DNA of 64,000 nucleotides from Chitinophaga oryziterrae (GTDB lineage Bacteria > Bacteroidota > Bacteroidia > Chitinophagales > Chitinophagaceae). How positions within the stretch are numbered: position 1 is the stretch's first letter; every line of letters starts with the position of its first letter. The translations under genes and the position numbers were made by a program. Location: contig NZ_WRXO01000005.1 of assembly GCF_009758125.1 (NCBI RefSeq), positions 124,001-188,000 of the forward strand, given 5' to 3'. Shown piece by piece: positions 17,602 to 24,734 of the stretch. Below the pieces are notes generated by a model, which did not search any database, was not told where the DNA came from, and saw nothing but the letters and a program-made list of their open reading frames with translations.

Positions 17602-17629
17602 CAAAATTAGGAATTTATTTTAATCCAAA
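17602..17629 (-). promoter_or_regulatory. putative promoter of rimP-nusA-infB
   Basis: A Bacteroidota -7 box TAATTTTG (17609 to 17602 on the minus strand) with TTTG at 17629-17626 as a possible -33 element, though the 16-base spacing is a little short. The start would be near 17595, giving a leader of about 50 bases that is mostly the terminator hairpin. Confidence 0.45.
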
Positions 17630-17729
17630 AACTATTTCTTTAACTTGTACGAAATAATTTAATATATCCAAACCCCCGACCTATACAGATTGTAAAAGAT
17701 TTTAATAAATTCACGCCCGCGCAGGTAAC

Positions 17730-18047
17730 ATGCAAATTAAAAGATACATACAACACGTTCATATAGAGTTATTCATATGGCCAACGGCGTTAGTGCTGCT
17801 ATATTTCATGAACCCACAAGCTTCGGGCGCTCAAAGTTTTTGTTTGTTGAAGCACCTGGGAATTCCCTGGTGTCCGGGCTGCGGAATGGGACATTCTATC
17901 AATTACCTGCTTCACGGACAGTGGATCGCCTCCTTTAAAAACCATCCCTTAGGTCCATTTGCCGTATGCATGTTAACATATAGGACCTTCCAGCTGGGGA
18001 AATTACAGGTACAATCTATTTCTGAACTAAAAAACAACATCACATGA
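17730..18047 (+). CDS. DUF2752 domain-containing membrane protein
   Basis: A 105-residue protein of the DUF2752 family. The hallmark is the CPGCGMG motif, here in LKHLGIPWCPGCGMGHSINYLLHGQW, a cysteine pair next to a hydrophobic helix. A first membrane segment (residues about 13-28) and a second near the C-terminus are visible. The function of the family is unknown; the cysteines suggest metal binding or redox chemistry at the membrane. It overlaps the following TM2 gene by 4 bp (ATGA), so the two are translationally coupled. Confidence 0.85.
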   Translation: MQIKRYIQHVHIELFIWPTALVLLYFMNPQASGAQSFCLLKHLGIPWCPGCGMGHSINYLLHGQWIASFKNHPLGPFAVCMLTYRTFQLGKLQVQSISELKNNIT

Positions 18048-18403
18048 CAGATTTTTCTTTTGCCATGTTGCCCGGCGTTGATTCGGAAGAATTAATGTGG
18101 CTGCAGGAACTTACCAAAAACTTCTCTGAAGAAAACAAAAGACGCTTCCTGTCTATCTACCAGGGACGCCGTCAGGACCCGCAAACCATCCTGATCTGTT
18201 CTCTTATCGGCCTGATCGGACCTGCGGGTATCCAACGTTTTCTCTTAAAGCAGATAGGAATGGGGATACTATACCTCTTTACCCTGGGATTCTGCTTTAT
18301 AGGTACCATCGTAGATGCCGTTAATCACCGCAAACTTACATGGGAGTATAATAAGAAGGAAGCAATTGAGTCTGCTGCCTTACTGGGACTAAAAGACTTT
18401 TAA
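18044..18403 (+). CDS. TM2 domain-containing protein
   Basis: A 119-residue membrane protein. A soluble N-terminal part (about 1-48) precedes two closely spaced hydrophobic helices with a short turn (ILICSLIGLIGPAGIQRF and GILYLFTLGFCFIGTIVDAV), which is the TM2 pattern. The Asp in the second helix (IVDAVNH) is conserved in the family. The start overlaps the DUF2752 stop by 4 bp, so they form a two-gene unit. Role unknown. Confidence 0.87.
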   Translation: MTDFSFAMLPGVDSEELMWLQELTKNFSEENKRRFLSIYQGRRQDPQTILICSLIGLIGPAGIQRFLLKQIGMGILYLFTLGFCFIGTIVDAVNHRKLTWEYNKKEAIESAALLGLKDF

Positions 18404-18409
18404 CAGATT

Positions 18410-18450
18410 GATCAATTGCATACATTATTTATATATGTATGCAATTGATC
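18410..18450. terminator. AT-rich 16-bp inverted repeat after the TM2 gene
   Basis: Perfect 16-bp arms (18410-18425 and 18435-18450) around a 9-base loop, 7 bp beyond the TM2 stop codon. There is no good T-run, so it is a terminator-like or mRNA-protecting hairpin rather than a textbook terminator. Confidence 0.55.
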
Positions 18451-18519
18451 TCAACAAATCCCATGTTAAAGAAAACCTAAAATCCAGCCGTTTTCCGGCC
18501 CTGATAGCCGATTAACTCC

Positions 18520-18527
18520 TACATTTG
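18520..18527 (+). promoter_or_regulatory. -7 promoter element of the DUF4834 gene
   Basis: TACATTTG matches the Bacteroidota -7 consensus exactly and ends 4 bases before the ATG at 18532. Transcription would start at or beside the start codon, giving a leaderless mRNA. Confidence 0.5.
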
Positions 18528-18531
18528 CTGT

Positions 18532-18771
18532 ATGCTTAAGATTATCTTTTACACATTTATATTCTGGCTGCTGTACAAGCTCATATTTGATTTCATTGTA
18601 CCGGTATACCAGTCCACCAAACAGGTTCGCCGTCAGATGGGTGATATCCAGGACCGTATGCGTCAGCAATATCAGGAACAACAACAGGCGCAGCAAGAGG
18701 CACAACGGCCGCAGGCATCTGCTAAAAAAACAGATAAAAGAGACTATCTCGATTTTGAAGAGATCAAATAG
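18532..18771 (+). CDS. DUF4834 family protein
   Basis: A 79-residue Bacteroidota-specific protein. One N-terminal membrane helix (residues about 3-25, containing an aromatic-rich FYTFIFWLLYKLIFDFIVPVY stretch split by charged Lys16 and Asp20) is followed by a Gln/Arg-rich amphipathic region and the C-terminal KRDYLDFEEIK signature typical of the family. Function unknown. It ends 3 bp from the end of the convergent HAD gene. Confidence 0.85.
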   Translation: MLKIIFYTFIFWLLYKLIFDFIVPVYQSTKQVRRQMGDIQDRMRQQYQEQQQAQQEAQRPQASAKKTDKRDYLDFEEIK

Positions 18772-18773
18772 TC

Positions 18774-19388
18774 CTATCTGAAAATATCCGCAATAGTTTT
18801 AGGCGGTATCAGGTGAATTGTTTCCAGTCCAACCAGTTTTGCTCCCTCTATATTTGGCAAAGTATCGTCAATAAATAACGTTTCGGAAGGTTGCAGTCCA
18901 TTCTCTTCCAGTACCAGCTGGTACGCCTCCTTCTCCGGCTTACGGAGACCAATCAGGTGCGAATAATACACTTTATCAAAAAAGTCTGCCAGTGATGGAA
19001 TACTTCTGCTTTGCTGCAGAATGTTATTAAATGCGTCCATATGGATCGCATTCGTATTGCTAAGCAGGTACAAACCATAGTGCTGACGCAATTGCTGCAG
19101 GATCTGTAAACGACGCAGCGGGAAATCCAGCAGCATCGCATTCCAGGCATCTATGATCTGCTGGTCCGTCGTTCCTTCGGGTACGTGTTGCTGCATGGCA
19201 GTAAGAAAATCTTCCTTCCCGATCTTACCTGTTTCAAGATCTCCAAATAAATTGGATAACGTAAACTGGTTATACAGACTCGTAAAGTCTTTTACGCCTA
19301 ACGCTGCAAATGCATTGTAAGTGAGCTGGTAATTGATGTTTAGTATAACTCCACCCAGATCGAAAATAATGTGCTTAATGCCTTTCAT
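18774..19388 (-). CDS. HAD-IA family hydrolase (YihX-like)
   Basis: A 204-residue HAD-superfamily phosphatase. Motif I is HIIFDLGGVIL with nucleophile Asp10; the usual second Asp is Gly12, as in the YihX-like group. Motif II is LLSNTNAIHMDAF, the motif III Lys is in GLRKPEKEAY, and motif IV is FIDDTLPNIEGA. YihX of E. coli hydrolyses glucose-1-phosphate, but the substrate here is open. I chose the ATG at 19388; the frame runs 42 residues further upstream but the extra part is not family-like and a -7 promoter box lies just before this ATG. Its 3' end abuts DUF4834. Confidence 0.87.
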   Translation of the reverse strand: MKGIKHIIFDLGGVILNINYQLTYNAFAALGVKDFTSLYNQFTLSNLFGDLETGKIGKEDFLTAMQQHVPEGTTDQQIIDAWNAMLLDFPLRRLQILQQLRQHYGLYLLSNTNAIHMDAFNNILQQSRSIPSLADFFDKVYYSHLIGLRKPEKEAYQLVLEENGLQPSETLFIDDTLPNIEGAKLVGLETIHLIPPKTIADIFR

Positions 19389-19393
19389 GGGTA

Positions 19394-19401
19394 CAAATTT
19401 A
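19394..19401 (-). promoter_or_regulatory. -7 promoter element of the HAD gene
   Basis: TAAATTTG on the minus strand, 5 bases before the ATG at 19388. This supports that start codon and implies an mRNA with almost no 5' leader. Confidence 0.5.
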
Positions 19402-19430
19402 GGAGTCTGAAAGAAAAAATTATAAATCAG

Positions 19431-19462
19431 TTGGATAATTGAATAAAAAATAATTAATTTTG
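19431..19462 (+). promoter_or_regulatory. putative promoter of the CAU tRNA
   Basis: TTGG at 19431-19434 and a -7 box TAATTTTG at 19455-19462, 21 bases apart, stand 58 bases upstream of the tRNA. Between them and the tRNA is a short GC stem (CCCTTTTC complement) that may be removed in 5' processing. Confidence 0.45.
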
Positions 19463-19520
19463 CCCTCCCCTGAAAAGGGTACCCACAAAAAGTTTCAATA
19501 TATTCGTTCTGCAAAGAACA

Positions 19521-19594
19521 GGTCCTATAGCTCAGTTGGTTAGAGCACCTGACTCATAATCAGGGGGTCCCTGGATCATGCCCAGGTGGGACCA
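19521..19594 (+). tRNA. tRNA with CAU anticodon (Met or Ile2) and abnormal T-loop
   Basis: A 74-base cloverleaf. Acceptor 19521-19527 pairs with 19587-19593 (one G-U), the D stem is GCTC/GAGC, the anticodon stem CCTGA/TCAGG encloses loop CTCATAA with anticodon CAT, and the T stem CCTGG/CCAGG is perfect. CCA is not encoded. The CAU anticodon fits elongator Met or Ile2 (after lysidine modification by TilS); sequence alone does not decide. The T-loop reads ATCATGC instead of TTCRANY, so T54-A58 is replaced by A54-T58. Confidence 0.88.
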
Positions 19595-19607
19595 CACAGA
19601 AACAACG

Positions 19608-19641
19608 AGGCCGTCTCTTTCTTTGAGATGGCCTTTTTTTT
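19608..19641 (+). terminator. intrinsic terminator after the CAU tRNA
   Basis: A 10-bp stem with one G-T pair (19608-19617 with 19625-19634), a 7-base loop, then eight T residues. It separates the tRNA from the thymidylate kinase gene. Confidence 0.9.
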
Positions 19642-19668
19642 GTCTGTTCGTTAAATGATCGTAACTAC

Positions 19669-20361
19669 ATGCAGATAAAAAGCAAATTCTTCGCTGTTGA
19701 AGGCCTGGACGGCGCCGGCAAGTCTACACAAATCGCATTACTGACAAATTATTTCAATGCCCGTGGTATTGAAACAAGATTTGTTCATTTCCCCAGAAGC
19801 CAGGAAGGCGTGTTCGGAGACCTGATCGCAAAATTCCTGCGCGGGGAATTCGGTGATGTGAAACAGGTACATCCGCAACTGGTAGCATTGCTCTTTGCAG
19901 AAGACAGAAAAGCATTTGCCCAAACGATCAACGAATGGCAGCAAAGCGGGCATGTAGTACTGGTAGACAGGTACGTGTTATCTAATATAGCTTTTCAGTG
20001 CGCCAAGCTGACATCAGAAAATGAGAAACGGGAATTAAGGGAATGGATCAATATGTTTGAATATGAATATAACCAGATCCCTAAGCCCGACTTGTCTTTT
20101 TACCTGGACGTACCCTTTGCATTCACAGAAAAAGCACTCACAGAAAGACGTTCTGGAGAAGAAAGAAAATATTTAAATGGAAAGGATGATATCCATGAAA
20201 AGGATTTCTCCCTGCAGCTGGCGGTAAAACATGAATATGATGTGCTGGTAAATACAGATAATACGATCACAAAAATTACCTGTTATAATAAAGACAATCA
20301 AATGAAATCAATAGCGGATATTCATACTGAGATCATTTCGAATATTGAGAAGATTATCTGA
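19669..20361 (+). CDS. tmk: thymidylate kinase
   Basis: A 230-residue dTMP kinase, converting dTMP to dTDP with ATP for DNA synthesis. The P-loop is FFAVEGLDGAGKST (GLDGAGKST at residues 12-20), the substrate-binding DR motif is in VVLVDRYVLSNIAFQ, and the PKPDLSFYLDVPF strand and the ERRSGEERKYLNGKDD lid region fit the family. It is slightly longer than the usual 205-215 residues, with the extra length at the C-terminus. It follows the tRNA terminator, so it needs its own promoter in a very short gap or uses read-through. Confidence 0.93.
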   Translation: MQIKSKFFAVEGLDGAGKSTQIALLTNYFNARGIETRFVHFPRSQEGVFGDLIAKFLRGEFGDVKQVHPQLVALLFAEDRKAFAQTINEWQQSGHVVLVDRYVLSNIAFQCAKLTSENEKRELREWINMFEYEYNQIPKPDLSFYLDVPFAFTEKALTERRSGEERKYLNGKDDIHEKDFSLQLAVKHEYDVLVNTDNTITKITCYNKDNQMKSIADIHTEIISNIEKII

Positions 20362-20531
20362 GGGAAGTTTACGGACATGTGAAAAATGAAAAAAAGGGTT
20401 CTCAGAGGATTAGAATACAATTGCTGGCATAGATTATTTCGAGAAGCTCTTTTGTAATAACAATTTAATACAAAACGTCCTTAATACCAATTTTGCTGTA
20501 TATGCTATCAGAGATAGTTAAAAAAGCATTA

Positions 20532-21629
20532 CTACTCCACCTCAAATAGATAAAACTGCGTCTCTTCCTGCGCGGAAAAATTATTATCTGCTACAAAAAT
20601 CATACTCTTATGACCGTTCGGAAGACGTGGCCCGAAAGTCATTCCTTCTATGTTGTCTATGTACGTATGCAGACTCTCAAAATTAAATAACTGTTTTTTG
20701 CTGACAGGCGTAAAGGCTTTTACCTCCTGCAAAGAGTTGATATTGCTGACATCTGTAGCCTTATCCAGACTGGCAACAAACAACCTGATCGTACAATCTT
20801 TAATACCTGTGGAAAAAGACCGCTCTATAATCAACAGCTGAGAAGCTGATAATACAAGGATATCTGAAATACCATTGATGTAGAACTTATCTGAAGGTAC
20901 CGGATGTTGTGCTACCGGATCCAGTTTATACGCATATTGCGCTACCGGTTTACGGCTTTGCAGATCGTATTTGAGAATACGGATATAGGCCGTTGTATCT
21001 GTGAATTCTGCACGTGGACCATCTTCATAACGGGGTTCTTCCAGGTTTACAAACATGTAACGGCCGTCAGGTGTAAACCCAAGTCCTTCGAATGTACCAT
21101 TGCGGCGTGGACCAGCGGCTGTTGCCTGCATATGAAACTGTGACGGAATAGCAAATGAATCTAAAAAACGTCCATCTTTGCTGATCTCATACACACCAGG
21201 ATCTTTTAGGATGGTGTCTTTATCTACAATCCTTTCTCCTTCACTGCTCCAGATGAGATGACCGGTATGCGGGTTATAACGCATCGCTTCCGGATCGGGC
21301 GCCATGTTTTTCGTAGCCGGATATACGTTACCATCCGGCATCCGTAATGAAGTAACAGCTGTAAAGCGGACACTGTCCGTTGTTAATTGAGCAGTATAAA
21401 ATCTGGCAGACTGCTTTTCTGAACGATCATCACAAATGAGGTAATATACCTGTTGTGCAGTATCGTAATCGATACCCGATAATCCACCAATGGTTGTACC
21501 ATTAAAAGGAAGATCATGAGGGATGATGTATTTATGTATTAACCGGAGTTTTGAAACAACAGGAGTTGTTGTTTTATGTGCAACGCTGCATCCGCTGAGC
21601 AGTATGCATAACAGCCAATATTTTTTCAT
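20532..21629 (-). CDS. esterase-like activity of phytase family lipoprotein
   Basis: A 365-residue predicted lipoprotein; the N-terminus MKKYWLLCILLSGCSVAH has a lipobox ending at Cys14. The rest is a beta-propeller-like domain of the phytase-like esterase family (PF13449): GLSGIDYDTAQQVYYLICDDRSE near the start, DPEAMRYNPHTGHLIWSSEGER in the middle, FEGLGFTPDGRYMFVNLE, and IEGMTFGPRLPNGHKSMIFVADNNF at the end. These proteins are implicated in releasing phosphate from organic esters; the substrate is unproven. The ATG at 21629 is used because it begins the signal peptide. It probably lies alone, downstream of the ferritin-like pair and separated from it by a hairpin. Confidence 0.85.
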   Translation of the reverse strand: MKKYWLLCILLSGCSVAHKTTTPVVSKLRLIHKYIIPHDLPFNGTTIGGLSGIDYDTAQQVYYLICDDRSEKQSARFYTAQLTTDSVRFTAVTSLRMPDGNVYPATKNMAPDPEAMRYNPHTGHLIWSSEGERIVDKDTILKDPGVYEISKDGRFLDSFAIPSQFHMQATAAGPRRNGTFEGLGFTPDGRYMFVNLEEPRYEDGPRAEFTDTTAYIRILKYDLQSRKPVAQYAYKLDPVAQHPVPSDKFYINGISDILVLSASQLLIIERSFSTGIKDCTIRLFVASLDKATDVSNINSLQEVKAFTPVSKKQLFNFESLHTYIDNIEGMTFGPRLPNGHKSMIFVADNNFSAQEETQFYLFEVE

Positions 21630-21660
21630 ACAAGCAGATGTTATTACCTGCTGCAAATGT

Positions 21661-21700
21661 ATGAAATACAAAGCACCCGGTCGTTAACCCCAGGTGCTTT
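21661..21700 (-). terminator. terminator of the ferritin-like gene pair
   Basis: Arms 21670-21677 and 21693-21700 (8 bp, extended by partial GC pairing inside) followed on the minus strand by a TGTATTTCAT tract. It lies 23 bp after the second ferritin-like gene. Confidence 0.7.
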
Positions 21701-21723
21701 ATGTTAAATATGAGCTGCTACGA

Positions 21724-22518
21724 TCAGGTGTTTATAAAAGGAGCAATAATTGTTCGTACGGTGGCAGCATCCAGTGGTTCCTCGAATGCTTCGGTTGCTG
21801 CATCGGCAGTTATTCCTGTACAAATACCGGTAATGGTTACACCATCTTGTACCGTTAGGTCTTCTCCCGCGTATGTAGCATCTGTATCTGAGAAATCGTT
21901 TTGCGCCTGTGTAATCCAGCCTTTTTTTCCTCTCATCGTACGAATGTGCGCAGCATGACGTGCTTCTACAGAATGGATCTGTAAGGCAATTGTCAGTACT
22001 GTTCTATTTTCCTGTAAGTTACATATCTGGCCTTTGTATGCTCTTACACCCGTATCTTCAAAAGCCTGGGCTACTGTTAGCAATGTAGCTAAGTCGGTAA
22101 AGGTTGGTAAAGCGCCATTCTTCGTATAAGTGAAGGCAGGTGCAGGATCAGGAGTACCACCTAGTGCCTGAATAGTTTGCGCAATCAATGTTACGTGTGC
22201 AGCTTCCTGATTGGCGATCGTAGTAAATGCTGCAAATCCGGCTGCATCGAACAACGAGGTATGTGTAATAGCCTCAGAATAGAAACCTGATTCCAGGTGT
22301 TCCAGTAAAAGAGCAAACTGTAATACTGATAATACATCGGCGGGAGTACGGCCATAAGCCTTTTTAAACATGCTGCCTAATGCAAGAGGGACCGCAGACA
22401 TAGCAAGCGCTTTACCAACATTGGCAAAACGCTTCATTGCACTTCTGCGCGTATCCAGACGTTCGTATATTTCCGGATCCGTTTTCTCTATAGCGGTAAA
22501 AATATTTTGAAGGTCCAT
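21724..22518 (-). CDS. ferritin-like protein with Tat-like signal (downstream member)
   Basis: A 264-residue protein with a ferritin-like four-helix core. Helix motifs EHLESGFY, NQEAAHVTL, FEDTGVRAYKG and SVEARHAAHIR give the E..ExxH..E..ExxH pattern expected of a di-metal site. Residues 24-31 (RRSAMKRF) followed by a hydrophobic stretch (NVGKALAMSAVPLALG) look like a twin-arginine export signal placed after a 23-residue leader. I start at the ATG in MDLQNIFTAIEK; the frame extends 12 residues further. It follows the first ferritin-like gene by 36 bp and is probably cotranscribed. Function is unknown; iron handling or oxidative-stress defence is plausible. Confidence 0.8.
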   Translation of the reverse strand: MDLQNIFTAIEKTDPEIYERLDTRRSAMKRFANVGKALAMSAVPLALGSMFKKAYGRTPADVLSVLQFALLLEHLESGFYSEAITHTSLFDAAGFAAFTTIANQEAAHVTLIAQTIQALGGTPDPAPAFTYTKNGALPTFTDLATLLTVAQAFEDTGVRAYKGQICNLQENRTVLTIALQIHSVEARHAAHIRTMRGKKGWITQAQNDFSDTDATYAGEDLTVQDGVTITGICTGITADAATEAFEEPLDAATVRTIIAPFINT

Positions 22519-22554
22519 ATTGTAAGATTGTAAGACTGTGGAGTAATAAAGCAA

Positions 22555-23262
22555 CTAGTGTGGCAGCGTGTTTACGTTGATCTGTGTCTTGATATACCTG
22601 CCGGCTATTGCAAAAACATCCAGTGGCGTTCTTGCTTTGTCCAGGCCCTTTTCATCAACAGCCGTGCTGGCCGCAAATGAACCGGCAAAGATCAGGTCAC
22701 GTATAACGGCTGCGTGACGTGCTTCCACAGAAACAATTTTACCTGCAAATTCAAGATATTTAACCAATGAAATATACTGTCCTGCACCATTGTAGGCACT
22801 TACTCCCAGGTCTTCAAAAGCCATTGCTGCTGCCAGCACCTTCGTTCTGCTGGTGAAATCAATAGACGTGAAATTTACTTCCAGGGATGCAATTGCATTT
22901 GCACCTAATGCTGCTTTGAAGAATTCACGGTGAGCGATTTCGTGATTACGGATATCTGTAAGAATCGTTGCTTCGGCTGGACTCATGTCTGTATAAGGAG
23001 TAGCGATGACCTGTGTGTAGAATGCGGCTTCCAACTGTTCTAATGCGTATGCGTAGTTTAACACTGAAACATCACCACTACCAAGGCTTACACCAGAATC
23101 ATCCGTATGATCTTTTGAGCAACTGCTTAATGTGGCTCCGGCAGAAAGTATGGCGGTGCCCATACCTGCGTATTTAAGGAATGTTCGGCGATGTACGCTG
23201 GGCTGGGCAATACCTTCCTCCTGACCATTACCGGCCACGGAGCGGGTTTTCCGTATGAACAT
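22555..23262 (-). CDS. ferritin-like Tat-exported protein (upstream member)
   Basis: A 235-residue protein with a classic twin-arginine motif RRTFLK at residues 25-30, a hydrophobic core (YAGMGTAILSAGATL) and LSSC at 45-48, so it may be a Tat-exported lipoprotein. The ferritin-like helices carry EQLEAAFY, NHEIAHREF, FEDLGVSAYNG and SVEARHAAVIR, again a di-metal ExxH pattern. It is the first of a pair with the 264-residue paralogue, sharing domain order and motif spacing, so they likely arose by duplication and may form a heteromeric complex. Export of a folded, metal-loaded ferritin-like protein fits the Tat route. Confidence 0.83.
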   Translation of the reverse strand: MFIRKTRSVAGNGQEEGIAQPSVHRRTFLKYAGMGTAILSAGATLSSCSKDHTDDSGVSLGSGDVSVLNYAYALEQLEAAFYTQVIATPYTDMSPAEATILTDIRNHEIAHREFFKAALGANAIASLEVNFTSIDFTSRTKVLAAAMAFEDLGVSAYNGAGQYISLVKYLEFAGKIVSVEARHAAVIRDLIFAGSFAASTAVDEKGLDKARTPLDVFAIAGRYIKTQINVNTLPH

Positions 23263-23591
23263 AATGAAAGAGTTTTGTTTGAACTAAAAGGTTTTCAGAT
23301 TATAGAAACGTACAACAAGAGAAAATGTTTAGAGCTACGCGATAGCAAAAACCAGGATTGCACTTTGGATGTGATAACAGGCTTTCTGTAGTTGATATAC
23401 GGGAAGTAAATTCTCGGGATTTTAAAAAACGGTGAAATATTTCAATTGAATATTGAATATGATGTGGGGGCGCTATAAAGAGGGGATTTAAAGAATGATA
23501 TATATAAGAATACGGATAATGAATCATGGTTTATCATTCATAACTATGATTCATTATCCGTAAAAAAACAGAGCTTTGGGAGCTACAATAA
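23263..23591. other. intergenic region between ferritin pair and small membrane gene
   Basis: About 330 bases with no supported gene. It must hold the promoter of the leftward ferritin-like pair. Its right end contains the 21-bp hairpin listed separately. An open frame of about 75 codons on the minus strand here has no start context, hydrophobic pattern or family resemblance and is not called. Confidence 0.6.
23511..23562. terminator. long hairpin after the small membrane gene
   Basis: A 21-pair stem (23511-23531 with 23542-23562, one G-T pair) around a 10-base loop, 29 bp beyond the stop of the DUF5670-like gene on the minus strand. Its exit tract on the minus strand (ATTCTTATATAT) is T-rich but broken; on the plus strand it is followed by A residues. 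Most likely a terminator for the small leftward gene. Confidence 0.55.
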
Positions 23592-23744
23592 TTATAGGGC
23601 CCTTCCACGTATGATATTTACGAGAATGGCGATGATAGCCAATACAAGTAGTACATGGATCAAGCCACCTGCGGAGTAAACAAACACGCCCAAAACCCAT
23701 CCGATAATCAGAATAACTGCGATTAAATAAAGTAAGCCGTTCAT
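23592..23744 (-). CDS. Lmo0937/DUF5670-like 50-residue membrane protein
   Basis: A 50-residue protein beginning MNGLLYLIAVILIIGWVLG and ending NIIRGRAL. It is made of two hydrophobic helices split by VYSAGGLIH, which matches the Lmo0937/DUF5670 family of tiny membrane proteins common in Bacteroidota and Firmicutes. The codon pattern is clean and the gene is flanked by a hairpin at its 3' end. Such genes are often stress-associated, as are the DUF2383 family gene next to it; here that is only inference from context. Confidence 0.8.
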   Translation of the reverse strand: MNGLLYLIAVILIIGWVLGVFVYSAGGLIHVLLVLAIIAILVNIIRGRAL

Positions 23745-24071
23745 ATCAAAAAGATTTGGTTATAAATAGTATTTAAAAATCTATGCCAGATAAACAGGTG
23801 GTGGTACATAACCAGCTAGAACGGCCAATTATAAGTATTTGGGCGGTTTTCCCGCCAGTAGCAGGCAATCTGGCCACAGCGGTATAAAGTAGATTTGGGG
23901 AAGGTATTCCCCAGAAGGGGTATTAATGTTGGTTACCCCGCTCGGTAAACTATTGTAGGATACAGGTGTTTACTAACTGGACACATTTTTGAAATCATAA
24001 AAGAGGACTTATAAGGAACTGTTTTCCCCAGGAACAAGTTTCATTTATCACTGAATAAAATTTTAACACCC
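23745..24071. other. divergent regulatory region of the two small stress-like genes
   Basis: About 330 bases without a gene, between two divergent starts. It contains a TAGATTTG -7-type box at 23890-23897 (plus strand), a short GGCGG/CCGCC hairpin near 23852-23866, and a GGTATTCCCC/GGGGTATT inverted repeat near 23907-23925. These could serve shared regulation, but none is conclusive. Confidence 0.4.
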
Positions 24072-24536
24072 ATGCAACACAACGAAAAATTGATGGAAGC
24101 CCTGAGTGATCTTGTTAAGATCAATAACGACCGCATCGAAGGATATAAAAAAGCCATGGACCAGACTGATGATGTTGACCTGAAAGCATTGTTTCAACGA
24201 ATGACGGAAGAAAGCCGTGTGTATATAAACCAGTTGAATGAAGAACTGGTAAAAGGTGGAATTGGCGGGGAAAAGAATACAACGGTCTATGGAAGACTAT
24301 ACCGTACCTGGATGGGCGTAAAAGCAACCTTTACGGGAAAGAACCGCTATGCTATCCTGGCAGCCTGTGAATACGGGGAGGATGCTGCACAAAAGACTTA
24401 TGAAGATGCTTTACGTTCTGATATCTCAATGCCTTACAGCGTTCGTGAAATGATCGCAAACCAGAAGAGTGCGCTGAAAAGTTCTCACGATACGATTAAG
24501 ACTTTCAGGGATCTTGAAAAGGTAGTTCACAATTAA
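24072..24536 (+). CDS. DUF2383 (PA2169-like) four-helix-bundle protein
   Basis: A 154-residue soluble helical protein of the DUF2383/PA2169 family. It opens with LMEALSDLVKINNDRIEGYKKA, has FQRMTEESRVYINQLNEEL, and the second half AACEYGEDAAQKTYEDAL..VREMIANQKSALKSSHDTIKTFRDL. Family members look ferritin-like and are often induced under stress, but no biochemical role is settled. It is divergent from the 50-residue membrane protein, another family that is often found in stress regulons. Single gene, ending before the thiH-side hairpin. Confidence 0.87.
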   Translation: MQHNEKLMEALSDLVKINNDRIEGYKKAMDQTDDVDLKALFQRMTEESRVYINQLNEELVKGGIGGEKNTTVYGRLYRTWMGVKATFTGKNRYAILAACEYGEDAAQKTYEDALRSDISMPYSVREMIANQKSALKSSHDTIKTFRDLEKVVHN

Positions 24537-24685
24537 TTCAGTTGTTCATTACTGACAGGCCTGTTCTTTTTGTTCATAATAGTGAAGTGTTCCTCCTGTT
24601 CAGGATGTGCAGCTTACATTTGAAACGAAGATTAAGCGGCTACTTATATTTATAAGTAACATTTCAGTAATGGATTTAGGTAAAT

Positions 24686-24712
24686 AGACAGCCACGCAAT
24701 ACGTGGCTGTCT
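24686..24712. terminator. bidirectional terminator between DUF2383 gene and thiH
   Basis: A perfect 11-bp stem (24686-24696 with 24702-24712) with a 5-base loop sits between two convergent genes. AT-rich tracts flank both sides, with ATTTACC on the minus strand and GTATTTAAAA on the plus strand. Confidence 0.7.
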
Positions 24713-24734
24713 GTATTTAAAAACGAATGTCTTT

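Noticed and set aside
23300..23527. Minus-strand open frame of 75 codons between ferritin pair and small membrane gene
   Set aside because: Composition is irregular, no recognisable domain or promoter, and the frame overlaps the 5' region of the ferritin operon and the hairpin.
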